From Laburnicola sp. R22_1 (taxonomy: Eukaryota > Ascomycota > Dothideomycetes > Pleosporales > Didymosphaeriaceae), in contig JACONQ010000012.1 of the NCBI GenBank assembly GCA_014281115.1, forward strand, positions 1,736,001-1,800,000: a DNA stretch of 64,000 nt, given 5' to 3'. Under the pieces are notes generated by a model. That model ran no database searches. It saw nothing but the letters and a program-made list of their open reading frames with translations, and was not told where the DNA came from. The translations under genes and the position numbers were made by a program. This document shows positions 22,871 to 33,892 of the stretch, in pieces (the first letter of the stretch is position 1; the number at the start of each line of letters is the position of its first letter).

Positions 22871-24299
22871 TCAGTCAGAATAGTTTTGCTTTTGCTGACT
22901 TAATCGTGTTCGTACCTTTTCATTTTCTTCTTCTTCCCCTTCTTCTTCCTCTTCTTCCTCTTCTTCCTCTTCTTCCTCTTCTTCCTCTTCTTCCTCTTCT
23001 TCCTCTTCTTCCTCTTCTTCCTCTTCTTCTCCAATATAATGCAAAGAAGATGCGGACGGCTCTATGTCGTGGAAATTTCGATTCGGAACCCAAGGCTCGC
23101 ATGCCAATCGTCTAGCTTCATCTGGTCTCCTCCATTCTCCATGGGTTTCCGTGATTCCAGTGCCGTCGTCTCGAATGATAGGGCCGAATATCGGCGGTGA
23201 CCTGCTTCGTACTGTTGATATTGGCGAGGGTGATGGGTTTCTGAGCGATGATATTTCTTGAGGGATAGACATATTCTCTGTCGTCCCGGAAACACTTGGT
23301 GAGTTGCCGTCATTTGGACTGAGTGCTCGCGGGGTCGGTGTTCGGGCTCTACTGTGTGGTGTTGGAGGACTAGGTATATTCTCGGGGGAGATACTTGTGC
23401 GGCCTGGTACAGGAGGTATTATGCGAGGACCTTGATATCCTTGTGCTGTAGGTCCTGGACTTGGTGAGGGGTTTAGGTCATCGAAATCCGGTGATGTTGA
23501 GGTTGTGGATGACTGGCGCAGAATTCTGCGACTCTCTTTTCGAAGTGTTTTAGTCGTCGATCGCTCTATGGAACGTGTCTCTTGAATTATGGGACGGATA
23601 TTTTGAACGAGCGGTGCTTGATAGGAGTGCAAATTCGCCTTGAAATACCCGAACAGAAGTTGGTGAGCATCCCTCGTAGCCTTTCTCTGTTCTTTGAGCT
23701 GACGCTCCGCCTTACGCCTTTTTCATCGAGTCAGCAGGGTCCGAATTAGCTGTTTGGGTATATTACAGCGCATCCACCAGGTCTTGGGGTATGTCTTGTA
23801 ACTTTCTGCTCAATTTATCTATCTTTCTGTGTAGGAATTCGACGGCATGAAGCGTGAGGAATAGCGTAATGGAAGACTTCGCGCTTTCGAGAGACATCTT
23901 CAACCCAGCTACTGATGTTCTCCTAAGGTACCATCGAACTCGATCCAGATAGCCGTGGAAGCTCGGAAGCTCGATAACATCTCCAAAGAATCTGCTCAAT
24001 AGTTGTTGGAATCCTTGCTTTACCACTTCGCATTCTTTGAAGACCCCTGCGATATATCTTACTCGCTGTTTTCTCTCCCGAGGCTTGGTTAGATATTTCA
24101 ACCCTTTCTCCGAGGTTTCACCAAACATCCTCAAACTTGCCGAGAAGTTGGATAGGTCGAGGCGAAACTGGTGAATTTGTTGCGGTGCGTATCGCACAGT
24201 ACGAATGCAATGTCGTAGTTCAGAAGCCAACTTCAAAAAAGCATCGGCCAATTGAATACAACCAGCAACCCCGCCAAAGACAGCTAGTACCTCTACCAT
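22871..24299 (-). CDS. NLR-N-terminal-like protein with coiled coil, P/S-rich region and poly-Glu tract (two exons)
   Basis: Proposed model: exon 1 24299-23767, a 49-bp intron 23718-23766, exon 2 23717-22871, giving 459 residues. I chose the ATG at 24299 because it begins MVEVLAVFGGVAGCIQLAD, the usual way fungal proteins with an NLR/PigL-type N-terminal domain start, and its context (GCC ATG G) is good. An upstream in-frame ATG at 24527 would add 76 unremarkable residues. Residues 4-28 form a hydrophobic helix. 60-150 are helical, and about 155-205 are charged and coiled-coil-like across the exon junction. 245-360 are rich in Pro/Ser. 407-442 are nearly all Glu, and a short basic tail follows. 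No NB-ARC/NACHT or repeat domain follows, so this would be a stand-alone adaptor or regulator. The function is unknown. It is the only intact gene among RIP-dead repeats. Confidence 0.75.
22925..23031. repeat. CTTCTTCCT microsatellite encoding poly-Glu
   Basis: A pure pyrimidine tract on the plus strand (GAA/GAG codons on the minus). It includes about ten exact 9-bp CTTCTTCCT units from 22941 to 23030. It encodes roughly 35 consecutive acidic residues near the C terminus of the minus-strand gene. Unit length is a multiple of three, so gain or loss of units keeps the frame. Long homopurine tracts like this can also form triplex DNA. Confidence 0.9.
23718..23766 (-). other. Predicted 49-bp spliceosomal intron
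   Basis: On the minus strand it begins GTAATA and ends AAAAAG, with a fungal-type branch site GCTGACTC about a dozen bases before the acceptor. Splicing joins GAT GCG CT to G CGT AAG and links two open frames that would otherwise end at stop codons. The joined residues (DALRKAERQLKEQ) continue the same charged helix. Length fits typical Pezizomycotina introns. Confidence 0.75.
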
Positions 24300-24671
24300 G
24301 GCGTTGTGGAAGCGAAGGCAAGATTCGAAAGGGGCGGCCGTGTGGAGGATACCAGGCATCATATATATTACCGATAAAGCTGAGTGCCTTTCAGCTATCT
24401 GGCCATCAACACTTTCTAGACAAACCATTATTGCAGGCATTTTGAGTGGGGTTGCAGCCTCTCTAGACCGGTGAGCCAAAAGTGGCGTTCGCAGGCGGGG
24501 TTCGCATGCGCAAAATATGTAAACCACTCCATTGGTTCAGCGCGAAGATAAGGTTTGCGAGGAAAAATTGACATTCGTAGGTAGGGGCAAGAGGGACCAA
24601 GCAATTGGTGATAACTTCAGTAAGGCTCAAAAGTGTTGCTGCACACAGCCTACCATATACTGTGCCGTACC
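24300..24671 (-). promoter_or_regulatory. Presumed 5' UTR and promoter of the island gene
   Basis: Normal-composition DNA upstream of the chosen ATG. A CCAAT motif on the minus strand lies at 24531-24535, about 230 bp upstream of the start. No clear TATA box. The in-frame open stretch up to 24527 could alternatively be coding if translation starts earlier. Confidence 0.35.
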
Positions 24672-24884
24672 ATGACTCAAACGATGTTTGAGGCCAGCAT
24701 GAAGAATCTGAGTGTAATAGTGACGAGTTGTTTGGAGGGCTGTATCGAAGGAGCTTTCACCATACCACTTGACTTCTCTCTTTCTTTCCATATCATTCAT
24801 CTCGTATACGGACTACTGGTCTTGCTACATCACAGATGTTGGAAGGCACGGCGTCGGCTCCTTGGTATACGCAAGGGCATCTGA
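24672..24884 (+). CDS. Possible small hypothetical protein (70 aa)
   Basis: An ATG in fair context (TACCATGAC) opens 70 codons: MTQTMFEASMKNLSVIVTSC at the start, a hydrophobic stretch around residues 35-55 (FHIIHLVYGLLVLLHH) and a basic end (KARRRLLGIRKGI). It would be divergent from the main gene, sharing its upstream region. No family recognised. A 70-codon open frame in normal-composition DNA can occur by chance, so transcript evidence would decide. Confidence 0.2.
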   Translation: MTQTMFEASMKNLSVIVTSCLEGCIEGAFTIPLDFSLSFHIIHLVYGLLVLLHHRCWKARRRLLGIRKGI

Positions 24885-25060
24885 TCAATAACAAGTCTGC
24901 CTTGCACTGTCTCCTCTACAAGCTATTGGTGGGAGTCGATTTTTCGCTCTAACGGTATGACCTCGTGCCACCCGACGTGTCAATACCCTGTACGCCGCTA
25001 TCGAAGCTAAGCTATTGAGTTTACCACCTTTCATTCATTCATTCATATCCATTTATAGTT
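24885..25060. other. Right edge of the normal-composition island
   Basis: No gene seen. A short run of CATT units lies at about 25031-25048, and from about 25060 the sequence turns abruptly TA-rich, marking the RIP boundary. Confidence 0.5.
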
Positions 25061-25689
25061 AACCTAACCTTTTATAAATTATAAGACTTAATAGTAAGTA
25101 TAACTAAGATTTAATAGCTAAAGTATATAAAAAAAATTTATAATTAGGATTAGCTATAGTAAAAAGCTAAAGTATAATATAATAATTATAAATTCTCCCC
25201 TAGAATGAATCTGTGATGTTATATAATCCTGGGCTGGCTGTTTAACTAACTACTATATTATTTAATTAATAATTTCTTTTATAATAATTTTTACTATAAT
25301 AATTATAATAATAATAATTATAATAGTAACTAACCTAACTATTTTATCTAACTTTTTTATAGTAGATTTTTCCTTATAACTAGCGAGCTATATACTGCTA
25401 CCTAGAATCTTGCTACTACTATCTATTTTTCCTATACTTTTACTGCTGCTACTTACTTTTACCCTTATTACTTATAGTCTCCTACTTTAATAGTAGTCTA
25501 GATAATTACTACTACCTTAATAAGCTTTATATATTATTACTACACCTCTAGCGTTTTATGTATTATAATAAACTTTTTTTTCTCTTTACTTTAGTTCTTG
25601 CCCTTATAGTTCTTATTACCTTTATTTTTAGTTATAATTTTAAGTTTTATAGTATAATTTTTGCATTATACTATTATTATGCATATTTT
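25061..25689. other. AT-rich RIP-affected sequence
   Basis: No readable frame or recognised element. It is rich in TTATAATA-type runs. Confidence 0.5.
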
Positions 25690-25798
25690 TGTAACTATCT
25701 TTTTACGCTTTTTTAAATTACTAAGCAGCGGACTCTGCTTGTTTTATTATATTAAGCCTTTGTTATGCTATCCGTAGATAGTTAATTTAACGCCACAC
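25690..25798 (+). mobile_element. Family A repeat, right-end fragment (A3)
   Basis: The last ~110 bp of family A (ATTACTAAGCAGCGGACTCT then AGTTAATTTAACGCCAC), with a small deletion at the AAGATGAAAG segment. No left end is present. Confidence 0.6.
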
Positions 25799-25839
25799 AT
25801 ACTATTATTATATTATAAAGGCTGCGTCTTTGCTAATAT

Positions 25840-26123
25840 CTAGATACTAAAAAAGTGCCTTATATTTTAGAATTTAGAGGTATAAAATATAGCAAATTAG
25901 CTTAAAAATATTACTAATAGAGTACTTAAAGATAAGCTCTAAAGATCCCTTTAATAATCCTTTTAGTTATATAAGATTATTAAATCTCTAGGGATTATCC
26001 TTAACTTTGCCCAGCTAGTTATTTATACCTTAATTAAATTTAATAATAGTTTTATTACTATACGTATTAGATTTAGACGCAATTTATACTAGATAGTAGA
26101 CTATTTATTAACTACTATTAATA
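25840..26123 (+). pseudogene. Unidentified coding relic left of pogo P1
   Basis: A plus-strand frame with RIP-type stops reads LEFRGIKYSKLA and then KSLGIILNFAQLVIYTLIKF and FITIRIRFRRNLY. It is protein-like but short, and ends where pogo P1 inserted. I do not recognise the family. It may belong to a repeat interrupted by P1. Confidence 0.35.
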
Positions 26124-28337
26124 ATATATTCTATTAGTAGTCCGGATAGATTAGTCCGCCGAATAGTTTTTCTTGGCAACTTCGAGGTCCCTTATAACTT
26201 ATTATAGAACACTACTAACGTTACTTTATAGTGACTCATAATAACCTACTATAACTTACAATATACTAAGTTACTATTTAATCTACTTTTTACGTTGTGC
26301 AGCCTCTTTGCGCGGCTGCTGCAGCCGCGTAAATCTAAGGAGTCTTTCTTGGCAGTACGAACTTATAACAAGACTCCCTATAATATATAATATATGATCT
26401 ACCATACTATACGTAGGCAATATATAGTATACTTATTGTGATTCGTAGTAAAGCATACTATATCTTAAGTAGTACTTTATCTAATTTTTAGTCACTAAGT
26501 GTGTACTATTATAAGATAAAGTTAACCCGTTATTTTTGGCCTTATAGTAACCTATAATAAAATCACTCTAATTTACTATTAACACTATCTAAAAATAAGC
26601 CGCTAAGGGTAACATCTAACACCTTCTTTATCTCTTTATCTATCTAACAGGTCCTTACGTTGTGCCTAGGCTCTCCGCACCTCCTATAGCGGCGTTGTGT
26701 TAAGGGACCTGCCTCTTCCTTACTACTACCTCGCGCCCTTTTCGACAACTTCACCTTAATAGAAGGGCTTTCTACTCCCAAATCTGCTCTCTAAGCAAAG
26801 CCTAGCGTCCTACCTTTCTAAATGCGCTTTCTTTTACGCGTTTTTCGCTTTGTTAGAACCTTAATTTGCTCCTTAAGTTCCTTAATACGGGTCTCTTAAA
26901 GTATACTATAGTAGAGCATAAGTTTAGCACCTTTTATGAGCTGTGAATAGCTTAATTTAGCATTAGGTAGAGACTGAATAAAAGAGTCGCGTACGAGCTT
27001 TAACTAGAATCCAAACTTAAGGGTATTGCTTAGGGTCCTGGCTTGCCATAGTGTATCTAGTGGGATACCCTAAGGTGGAGTGTGAATATACACATTAAGG
27101 CGATCTACCACTACTAACGTATCTAAAGGAACAAGCCTAGAGGCCTTAAAGGCTTTCTTATAGTTTTCTAGTGTAAACATATTAAAAAACGCGTTATAAA
27201 AGGCTAGTAGAAAGCCCTCTTTGTCGATATAAAAGACGCGTTAGCGCGCTAAGTCCTACACGCGCTAGGAGTACTTCAGCTTTAGTGGCGCGAAACAGAC
27301 CATATTAAGCGGCTAGAGGATATAAGATGAGTGCGCTAGTATACAGAGTGTTAGGATCTTCTGTTCTAGGCAATAATCCTTAAAATTCTAGGAGTGGTGG
27401 CTCTTATAGCCGTCTAGAATAAGTAACCTCTATAACCCTACTATGCGCGGCCTTATATACGCGTTAAAGTGCTTTAACTATGCAACTCTAAGCTTGCTAT
27501 TAGTCTAGCTAGTCTTAGAGACTAAGAGCTTCTAATTGCGGAGGATACTAGTCTCCTTATACCACGCTAAGATGTAGACTCGCCCTTTATAGATAATAAA
27601 GGGCAGGGCAGTATACCTAGTAGCGCAAATACTCTAAATTACTATAACTTACTTGTGGTTGCCTAGCTAAACAAGCGTAGGTTAAGAACGTCTTTCTAAA
27701 CTAGTTATAACCTTTATTAAGCTAATAATTCTTATCTAGAAGCCTATTTTATTAAAGTTATAGATGTCTTTATTCTACACTCTATACTTGGCTTTTATGT
27801 CCTCTACTAGCTAAAACCACGCGTTTATAACCTCTAGGTCTTCTTGTTATATCCTCTATTAGTCCTTTGCTTAATTAAAAGCTATTCTAAGCTCAGGTAC
27901 GCGCTTTACAAAGCGCTAAGCCTAGTATTATCCTACAAGATCTCTGTGCCGCGCAGCTAGTAGTTTGTTGGCCATATCTTTCACCTCACCTAGCTAGGGT
28001 ATAAATCCTCGCGAATCTAGATTAAGGATATACTGTATGAGCGTCTGCTCTTTAATCGCAGTAAGCTTTGCCATGCCTAATCGTGTATCTGCTTAGGCGG
28101 TAATTCCGTTAATTTGATTGCTTAGTGTAGACTTTGGGATATTATATGTTATAGTAGCGCATCGCAGGCTTAAAATTTCCTTATTCTAATAGGCGTAAAG
28201 GGTAAGCTTAATTCTGCCTTCTTAATTAGATAATAACGCATTGTGTTGTTAAGACATTATGATTTATAGTAAAGTGTTGTAGTCTTGAAAAAAACTATCC
28301 GGCGGACTAATCTATTCCGGCTACTAATAGAATATAT
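26124..28337 (-). mobile_element. Pogo/Fot1-like DNA transposon P1
   Basis: A 2214-bp element with inverted ends related to ACATATTCTATTAGTAGCCC followed by GGACAGATTAGTCCGCCGG, flanked by TA. Four copies occur in the window (P1-P4). P1 and P4 run minus, P2 and P3 plus. P1 still has most of both ends but its transposase is stopped by RIP. Confidence 0.88.
26552..28257 (-). pseudogene. P1 transposase relic (pogo/Fot1 DDE)
   Basis: Starts at an intact ATG (28257) reading MS, stop, QHDALLSN, as in P3. The reading follows P3 closely: a helix-turn-helix region, RFVKRVPELK, the first catalytic block (YNFNKIGF-like), a LDGYKSHHS-like second block and a QPLN...CFAPLK third block. A C-terminal CCHC-like knuckle follows (GHNVRTC-like near 26660). 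Several CAA/CAG codons are now TAA/TAG, so it is dead. Confidence 0.82.
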
Positions 28338-28761
28338 TAATACTACTATTAAAAAGTTAATAATAAATTATTATTATTTTATATATATTTTGTTATTACT
28401 ACTATGTGCTAGGTATTAGGTTTTAGTGCCTTTTATTTTACTTTTCTCTGTGTATAGTGCGGACTTAACCTTGGTTAGAATCTTCACATAATAAAGATCT
28501 TTAATAATAATTATAAAAGCTAATTATATAATAGCAAACTATAGAATAGTAATTTTAAAATGACTATTTAACTATAAAGCTCTAAAGGATAATAAAATAG
28601 CCTATTAAAGGGTAGTAATAAAAAAGTAAAATAAAAGCTAGTGCTATTATCTTATATTTTTATTATAATTTATTATAAAGTCGATTAATAACTAATATAG
28701 TAATATTAATCTTTTTTATTAATAAAACCATTATAGTTTTATTAATATACTATAGTAGTAT
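28338..28761. other. AT-rich RIP-affected sequence
   Basis: Nothing recognisable. It continues the host sequence interrupted by P1. Confidence 0.4.
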
Positions 28762-28868
28762 GTGTATTATTAAATTATCTACCTAGGGGTAGAACGACAA
28801 AGGCTTTTATCTTAAATAACATGACAAAAAAGCAGAGCCCCTGCTTAGTAATTAAAAAGAGCGTTTAG
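28762..28868 (-). mobile_element. Family A repeat, right-end fragment (A4)
   Basis: Reverse-oriented copy of the family A right end: TTAAATTATCTACCTAGGGG, then CGACAAAGGCTTTTATCTTA and AAAGCAGAGCCCCTGCTTAG. The left part of the element is missing. Confidence 0.6.
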
Positions 28869-30089
28869 TTTAGTATAAAACTAAAAATATAGTAGACTTA
28901 ATTATAATTATAATTAGTATATTTTTATTTTCTATTTCTAGCCAAGGTAGGTATTATATTCTAAGACCTATTTCCTAACTCTAGCTTCTTAATATAGTTT
29001 TAAATTAGATAGTACTATATTATATAGAATTTTAAGTTATAAAAACTTAAGAAAGTAGTTTTATATATAATATTATAGATATTTATAATAGAGTGTTCTA
29101 GTGTTTAGTAAACTTAGCTTAGTAGGCATTAATCCTAGATTATAAGGGCGTAGCTAATAGGCGCGTCTTACCTACTATAATATTTAATAAGTACTTAGAA
29201 AATTAAAAATAGTTCGTCTAGCCCTATTATATATATGTTTAGTTAGATTATATGATAAATTTACACTAGAGACTCTAATTCGTAGCTTTCTAAGTAACCT
29301 CTTTTTATTATAGCTAACCTATAGTATTTTTTTTACTATTAGCTTATTTTATAACCTATTTTTTTATAGCTAATTAATCTATATAGCTAGCCTACTAGTC
29401 CCTTTTTCTAGCTAGCTACTTTTTATAACTAGGTTTTTTTATAAATAATACTATAGATAAAAACACTATAATTAATATAGTTAATATTAGTAAAGAACAT
29501 TACTTTAACTATTAACTACTACTAATTTCTATTAGTAATACTAATAGTAAAAATAATAGGTTTTTTTAAAAAGAAAAATTTAAAGCTGCATTCTACAACT
29601 ATACTATAGTAAAAAGAAAATCTAGCTATAACCTATTCTTCTATATACTAGCTCTATAAAATACTATAAAAATACACATAACTAAGTTAATAATATACTT
29701 ATCACTTAGTACTCTATAAGACTATTACATATACTAGCTTAGAATTAACTTAATAATAGTTAAGTAGTAACTTATCTTGCCTATATAGATAATAATAAGG
29801 TTAGGGTACTTATTACCTATATATTACATATAACTGCGTTATTTCTAAAATTAAAAAGTTCCTTAATAATGTGATCTAACTGTAAAGTACCTATGGGTCT
29901 TAGTTAAGACTAAAATAATAATTTTAATATAATTTATTAAAATAACTTATAAGCCATTATTTTTAATATTTTAACTATATTCTATTTTAATAAAAAATAA
30001 TATAGCTTATGCCTATAATAGTACTTAAGCTTAGTTATTTATTAGCTTTAGGTTTCTTTTTTATAAAGGTGTTTCTAGATTTATTACTT
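28869..30089. other. AT-rich RIP-affected sequence
   Basis: No supported gene. A segment around 29870-29915 repeats the sequence near 1255-1305. Confidence 0.4.
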
Positions 30090-30460
30090 AAATACGCGTC
30101 TATACATTTATTATCCTAGATAGGTGTTCTACTCTAATCTATGACTTTAAATAGATATTCTAGTTAGATTTATTGCTATAGAGAGGCGTACTAAGAATCT
30201 TTTTTAGATAGGTATTCTAGTTATATTTATTGCCCTAAATAGGCGTCCTAGTCTAATATGTTACCTAAAAGAGGCCTTTCTAAAATTCTCTTCTTAAATA
30301 GGCGTTATAACTAAATTTATTACTCTAAATAGTGGTTCTAATCTAATATATTGCCCTAAAAAGGCCTTTTTAGAATTTGTTTTTAGATAGATGTTTTAGA
30401 TAGATTTATTACTTTAGATTAGTATTTTAGTTTAATATATTACTCTAGAAAGGCATTCTT
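30090..30460. repeat. Degenerate ~90-bp tandem repeat
   Basis: About four diverged units of roughly 90 bp. Each pairs a TAGATTTATTGCCCTAAATA motif with a CTAATATATTGCCCTAAAAA motif and ends in a GCCTTTCTAGAATT-like segment. Clear unit starts are near 30206, 30297 and 30384. Units differ mostly by C/T changes. Confidence 0.6.
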
Positions 30461-31906
30461 ATAAGTTTAATATTAGTAGTTAAAAGTAGACTAAATGCTT
30501 ATACTATAATATAGATATAAGTAATTTAAGCTTAGGAAAAAGCCTTTTTTATAAATATAAGCTATAATAAAAAAATTATATATGCGTATTAAGTTATATA
30601 TAATTAGGTTAACTTTAAAGTCTATTTAAAGTCTATATAAAAGTGTTTACTATAATATAATGTAACTAAAAATAATATTTGCTCTACTCTAGCTAGAATA
30701 TTAGTAGTAATAATATATAATTATAAAATTTCTATAGAAATATAAATAACAATTAGAGTATGTAAAGAATAAAAAAATAAAGTATAACTAATTAATATAA
30801 AAATAGGTAAGTATTAAAAAAACTAGACAAAATACAGAGCAAAAACTAGTTTTATAAGATACTTTTAATAAAAATATTAAATAGTATTATTAAAAATTAT
30901 TATACGTATGTAAAGATTACATAGAAATTTAATTTAGTAGTAATATTTAATAAATAGTATAATAATAATATTATTAGCCTATTAGAGTTAAAGCTATTTA
31001 CATAAAGTATTATTCTCTTTTTATATCTACGTAGTAGTCTTTCCTTTTAGTATATTTTATTTATACTTTATTATATCTACTTATAACCTCTCTTTATTAA
31101 TACTATCTTAAAGGGCTTTTATGTATCTATAATATAAAAGAAATAGTTACTATAATTATACTATTTTTATTAGAAACCTCTTAGTTGTAAAAAAACTATA
31201 GCTACTTATAGTATTAGTAATTACTTTTACTTTTTTAAAATTATTATTATATAAAACTTTAGGCTATAAATAATATAAAGTTCTCTAAGTTTTTATAACT
31301 CACTTTAATCTAATTAAACTAGCTAAGAGAAAAGTTATAGTTAGCCTAATAACTTTTAAAGCTAAACTTATTATTCTTAAATTTATTATTAATAGGATTC
31401 TTATTTCTAAAGATATATATAATAGATTAGTCCATTATATAATTTATTTATAGATATTAAAACTATATTGAAGAAAGAAATAGTATTTATTATACTAGTT
31501 CTTTTTAAAATAAACCTTTTATTAGCTATATAAGGCACAATATTATTAGTAGCACTTATTAATCTAGATACAAACTTAGTAAGACTATTTCTATTTTAAA
31601 ATTTCTACTTCTTCTACGATTTAGTAGTATTTTAATAATAGCCTAATATATAAATTATTCTTTTCTTAAGTGCTTAAGGACCTAATTATAAATTATTCTT
31701 TTCTTAAGTGCTTAAGAATCTAATTATATATCTATTAGATAATCGCTTACTTTTAGAATAAAGAACTATCTATTACAGTTAAAATATACTATATTCTCAT
31801 CTTTACTATTTATAATAGTTTTTAAAACTTTAAGATATAGTTTTTTTACAACTAATAGGTTTCTAATAAAAAGATAATAATAATATTATAAATAAAATTA
31901 GAAATA
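30461..31906. other. AT-rich sequence with short repeats
   Basis: No gene seen. It includes a 38-bp direct duplication at about 31645-31720 (ATTATTCTTTTCTTAAGTGC twice). It also has an inverted pair: AAACCTCTTAGTTGTAAAAA near 31173 and its complement near 31838, perhaps the ends of a small decayed element beside pogo P2. Confidence 0.45.
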
Positions 31907-33890
31907 ATATATTGTATTAGTAGTCTGGATAGATTAGTTCGTCAGATAGTTTTTGCTAAGACTATAACACTTCACTACAAATTATAATATCTTAACAACA
32001 TAACGCGTTATTATCTAATTAAGAAGATAGAATTAAGCTTCCCTTTACGCCTATTAGAATAAGCAAATTCCAAGTCTGCAATGCGCTACTATAGTATATA
32101 ATATTCTAAAGTCTACACTAAGCAATTAAATTAATAGAATTACTACTTAAGCATATATACAATTAGGTATAACAAAGCTTATTATAACTAAAAAGCAGAC
32201 GCTTATATAATATATCCATAATCTAGATTTATAAGAATTTGCACCCTAGCTAGGTAAAGTAGAAAATATAGCTAACAAACTACTAGCTATGCAGTACAGA
32301 GACCCTATCGGATAATATTAGACTTAGCGCTTTGTAAAGCGCGTACCTGAGCTTAAAATAGCTTTTAATTAAGTAATGGCCTAATAGAGGATATAATAGA
32401 AAGACCTAAAAGTTATAAATATGTAGTTTTAGTTAGTAAAGGATATAAAAGCCAAGTATAAAGTGTAGGATAAAGATATCTATAACTTTAATAAGATAGG
32501 CTTCTAGATAGAAGTTATTAGCTTAATAAAGATTATAACTAATTTAGAAAGACGTTCTTAACCTATACTTATTTAGCTAGGCAACTATAAGTAGGTTATA
32601 GTAATTTATAGTATTTACGCTACTAAGTATACTATCTTGCCCTTTATTATCTATAAAGGGCAAGTCTATATCTTAGCGTAGTATAAGGAGACTAGTATCC
32701 CCTATAATTAGAAACTCTTAGTCTCTAAGACTAGCTAGACTAATAATAAGCTTAGAGTTGCGTAGTTAAAGCACTTTAACGCGTATATAAGGCTGCGCAT
32801 AATAGGGTTATAAAGGTTACTTATTATAGATAGTTATAAGAGCTACTACTTCTAGGATTTTAAGGATTATTACCTAGAATAAAAGACTCTAATACTCTAT
32901 AAGCTAGCGCACTTATCTTATATTCTTTAGCTACTTAATATAGTTTATTTTGCGCTACTAAAGCTAAAGTACTCCTAGTGCGTATAGGATTTAGCGTGCT
33001 AACGCGTCTTTTATATTAATAAAGAGGGCTTTTTACTAGTCTTTTATAACACGTTTTTTAATATATTTCTATTAGAAAACTATAAGAAAGCCTTTAAGGC
33101 TTCTAGACTTATTCCTTTAAATATATTAATAGTAGTAGATCGCCTTAATATGCGTATTTACACTCCACCTTAGGGTATCCTACTAGATACATTATAGTAA
33201 GCTAGAACCTTAAGTAATACCCTTAAGTTTAGATCCTAGTTAAAGCTTATACGCAACTCTCTTATTTAGTCTCTACTTAATACTAAATTAAGGTACTTAT
33301 AGCTTATAAAAGGTACTAAACTTCTACTCTACTATAGTATATTTTAAGAAACCTATATTAATGAACTTAAGAAGCAAATTACGGTTCTAATAAAGTAAAA
33401 AACGCGTAAAAGAAAGCGTATTTAAAAAGGTAAAACACTAGACTTTGCTTAGAAAGTAGATTTAGGAGTAGAGAGCCCTTTTATCAGGGTAAAGTTATTA
33501 AAAAGGGCGTAAAGTAGTAGTAAGAAAGAGGTAGGTTCCTTAATACAATACTACTATAGAAGGTGTAAAGAGCCTAGACATAATATAAGAACCTATTAGA
33601 TAGATAAAGAAATAGAGAAGAAGTTAGATATTATCTTTAGTAGCTTATTTTTAAATAGTGTTAATAGTAAATTAGAGTAATTTTATTATAGGTTACTCTA
33701 AGGCTAAAAATAATAGGTTAACTTTATCTTGTAATAGTACGCACTTAGTAACTAAGAATTAGATAAAGTGCTACTTAAGATATAGTGTATTTTACTATAA
33801 ATTATAATAAGTATATTATATATTACCTATGCATAGTATAGTAGATAATATATTATATATTATAGAAAGTCTTATTATAAGTTTGTAATA
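31907..33890 (+). mobile_element. Pogo/Fot1-like DNA transposon P2, right end missing
   Basis: The left inverted end is mutated (TATTGTATTAGTAGTCTGGA). The body aligns with P3 until AGTTTGTA at about 33888, where element T1 begins. The last ~230 bp of the pogo element, including its right inverted end, are absent and do not resume after T1, so P2 is truncated. Confidence 0.82.
31987..33690 (+). pseudogene. P2 transposase relic (pogo/Fot1 DDE)
   Basis: Same frame as P3, but the start codon is now ATA. It is the most heavily mutated of the four copies, with many extra TAA/TAG stops. RFVKRVPELK and the LDSYKSYYF-like catalytic block are still recognisable. Confidence 0.78.
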
Positions 33891-33892
33891 TA

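Noticed and set aside
22906..23313. Several short open frames on both strands overlapping the glutamate-coding microsatellite (Leu/Pro-rich and Arg/Gly-rich)
   Set aside because: Frame shadows of the repeat and of exon 2 of the minus-strand gene.
24137..24445. 102-codon plus-strand open frame
   Set aside because: Antisense to exon 1 of the island gene, where the minus strand has the recognisable domain and splice structure.
24300..24527. N-terminal extension of the island gene to an upstream ATG
   Set aside because: It would add 76 residues ahead of the usual domain start. The ATG at 24299 has better context and matches how this type of protein normally begins. Not excluded.
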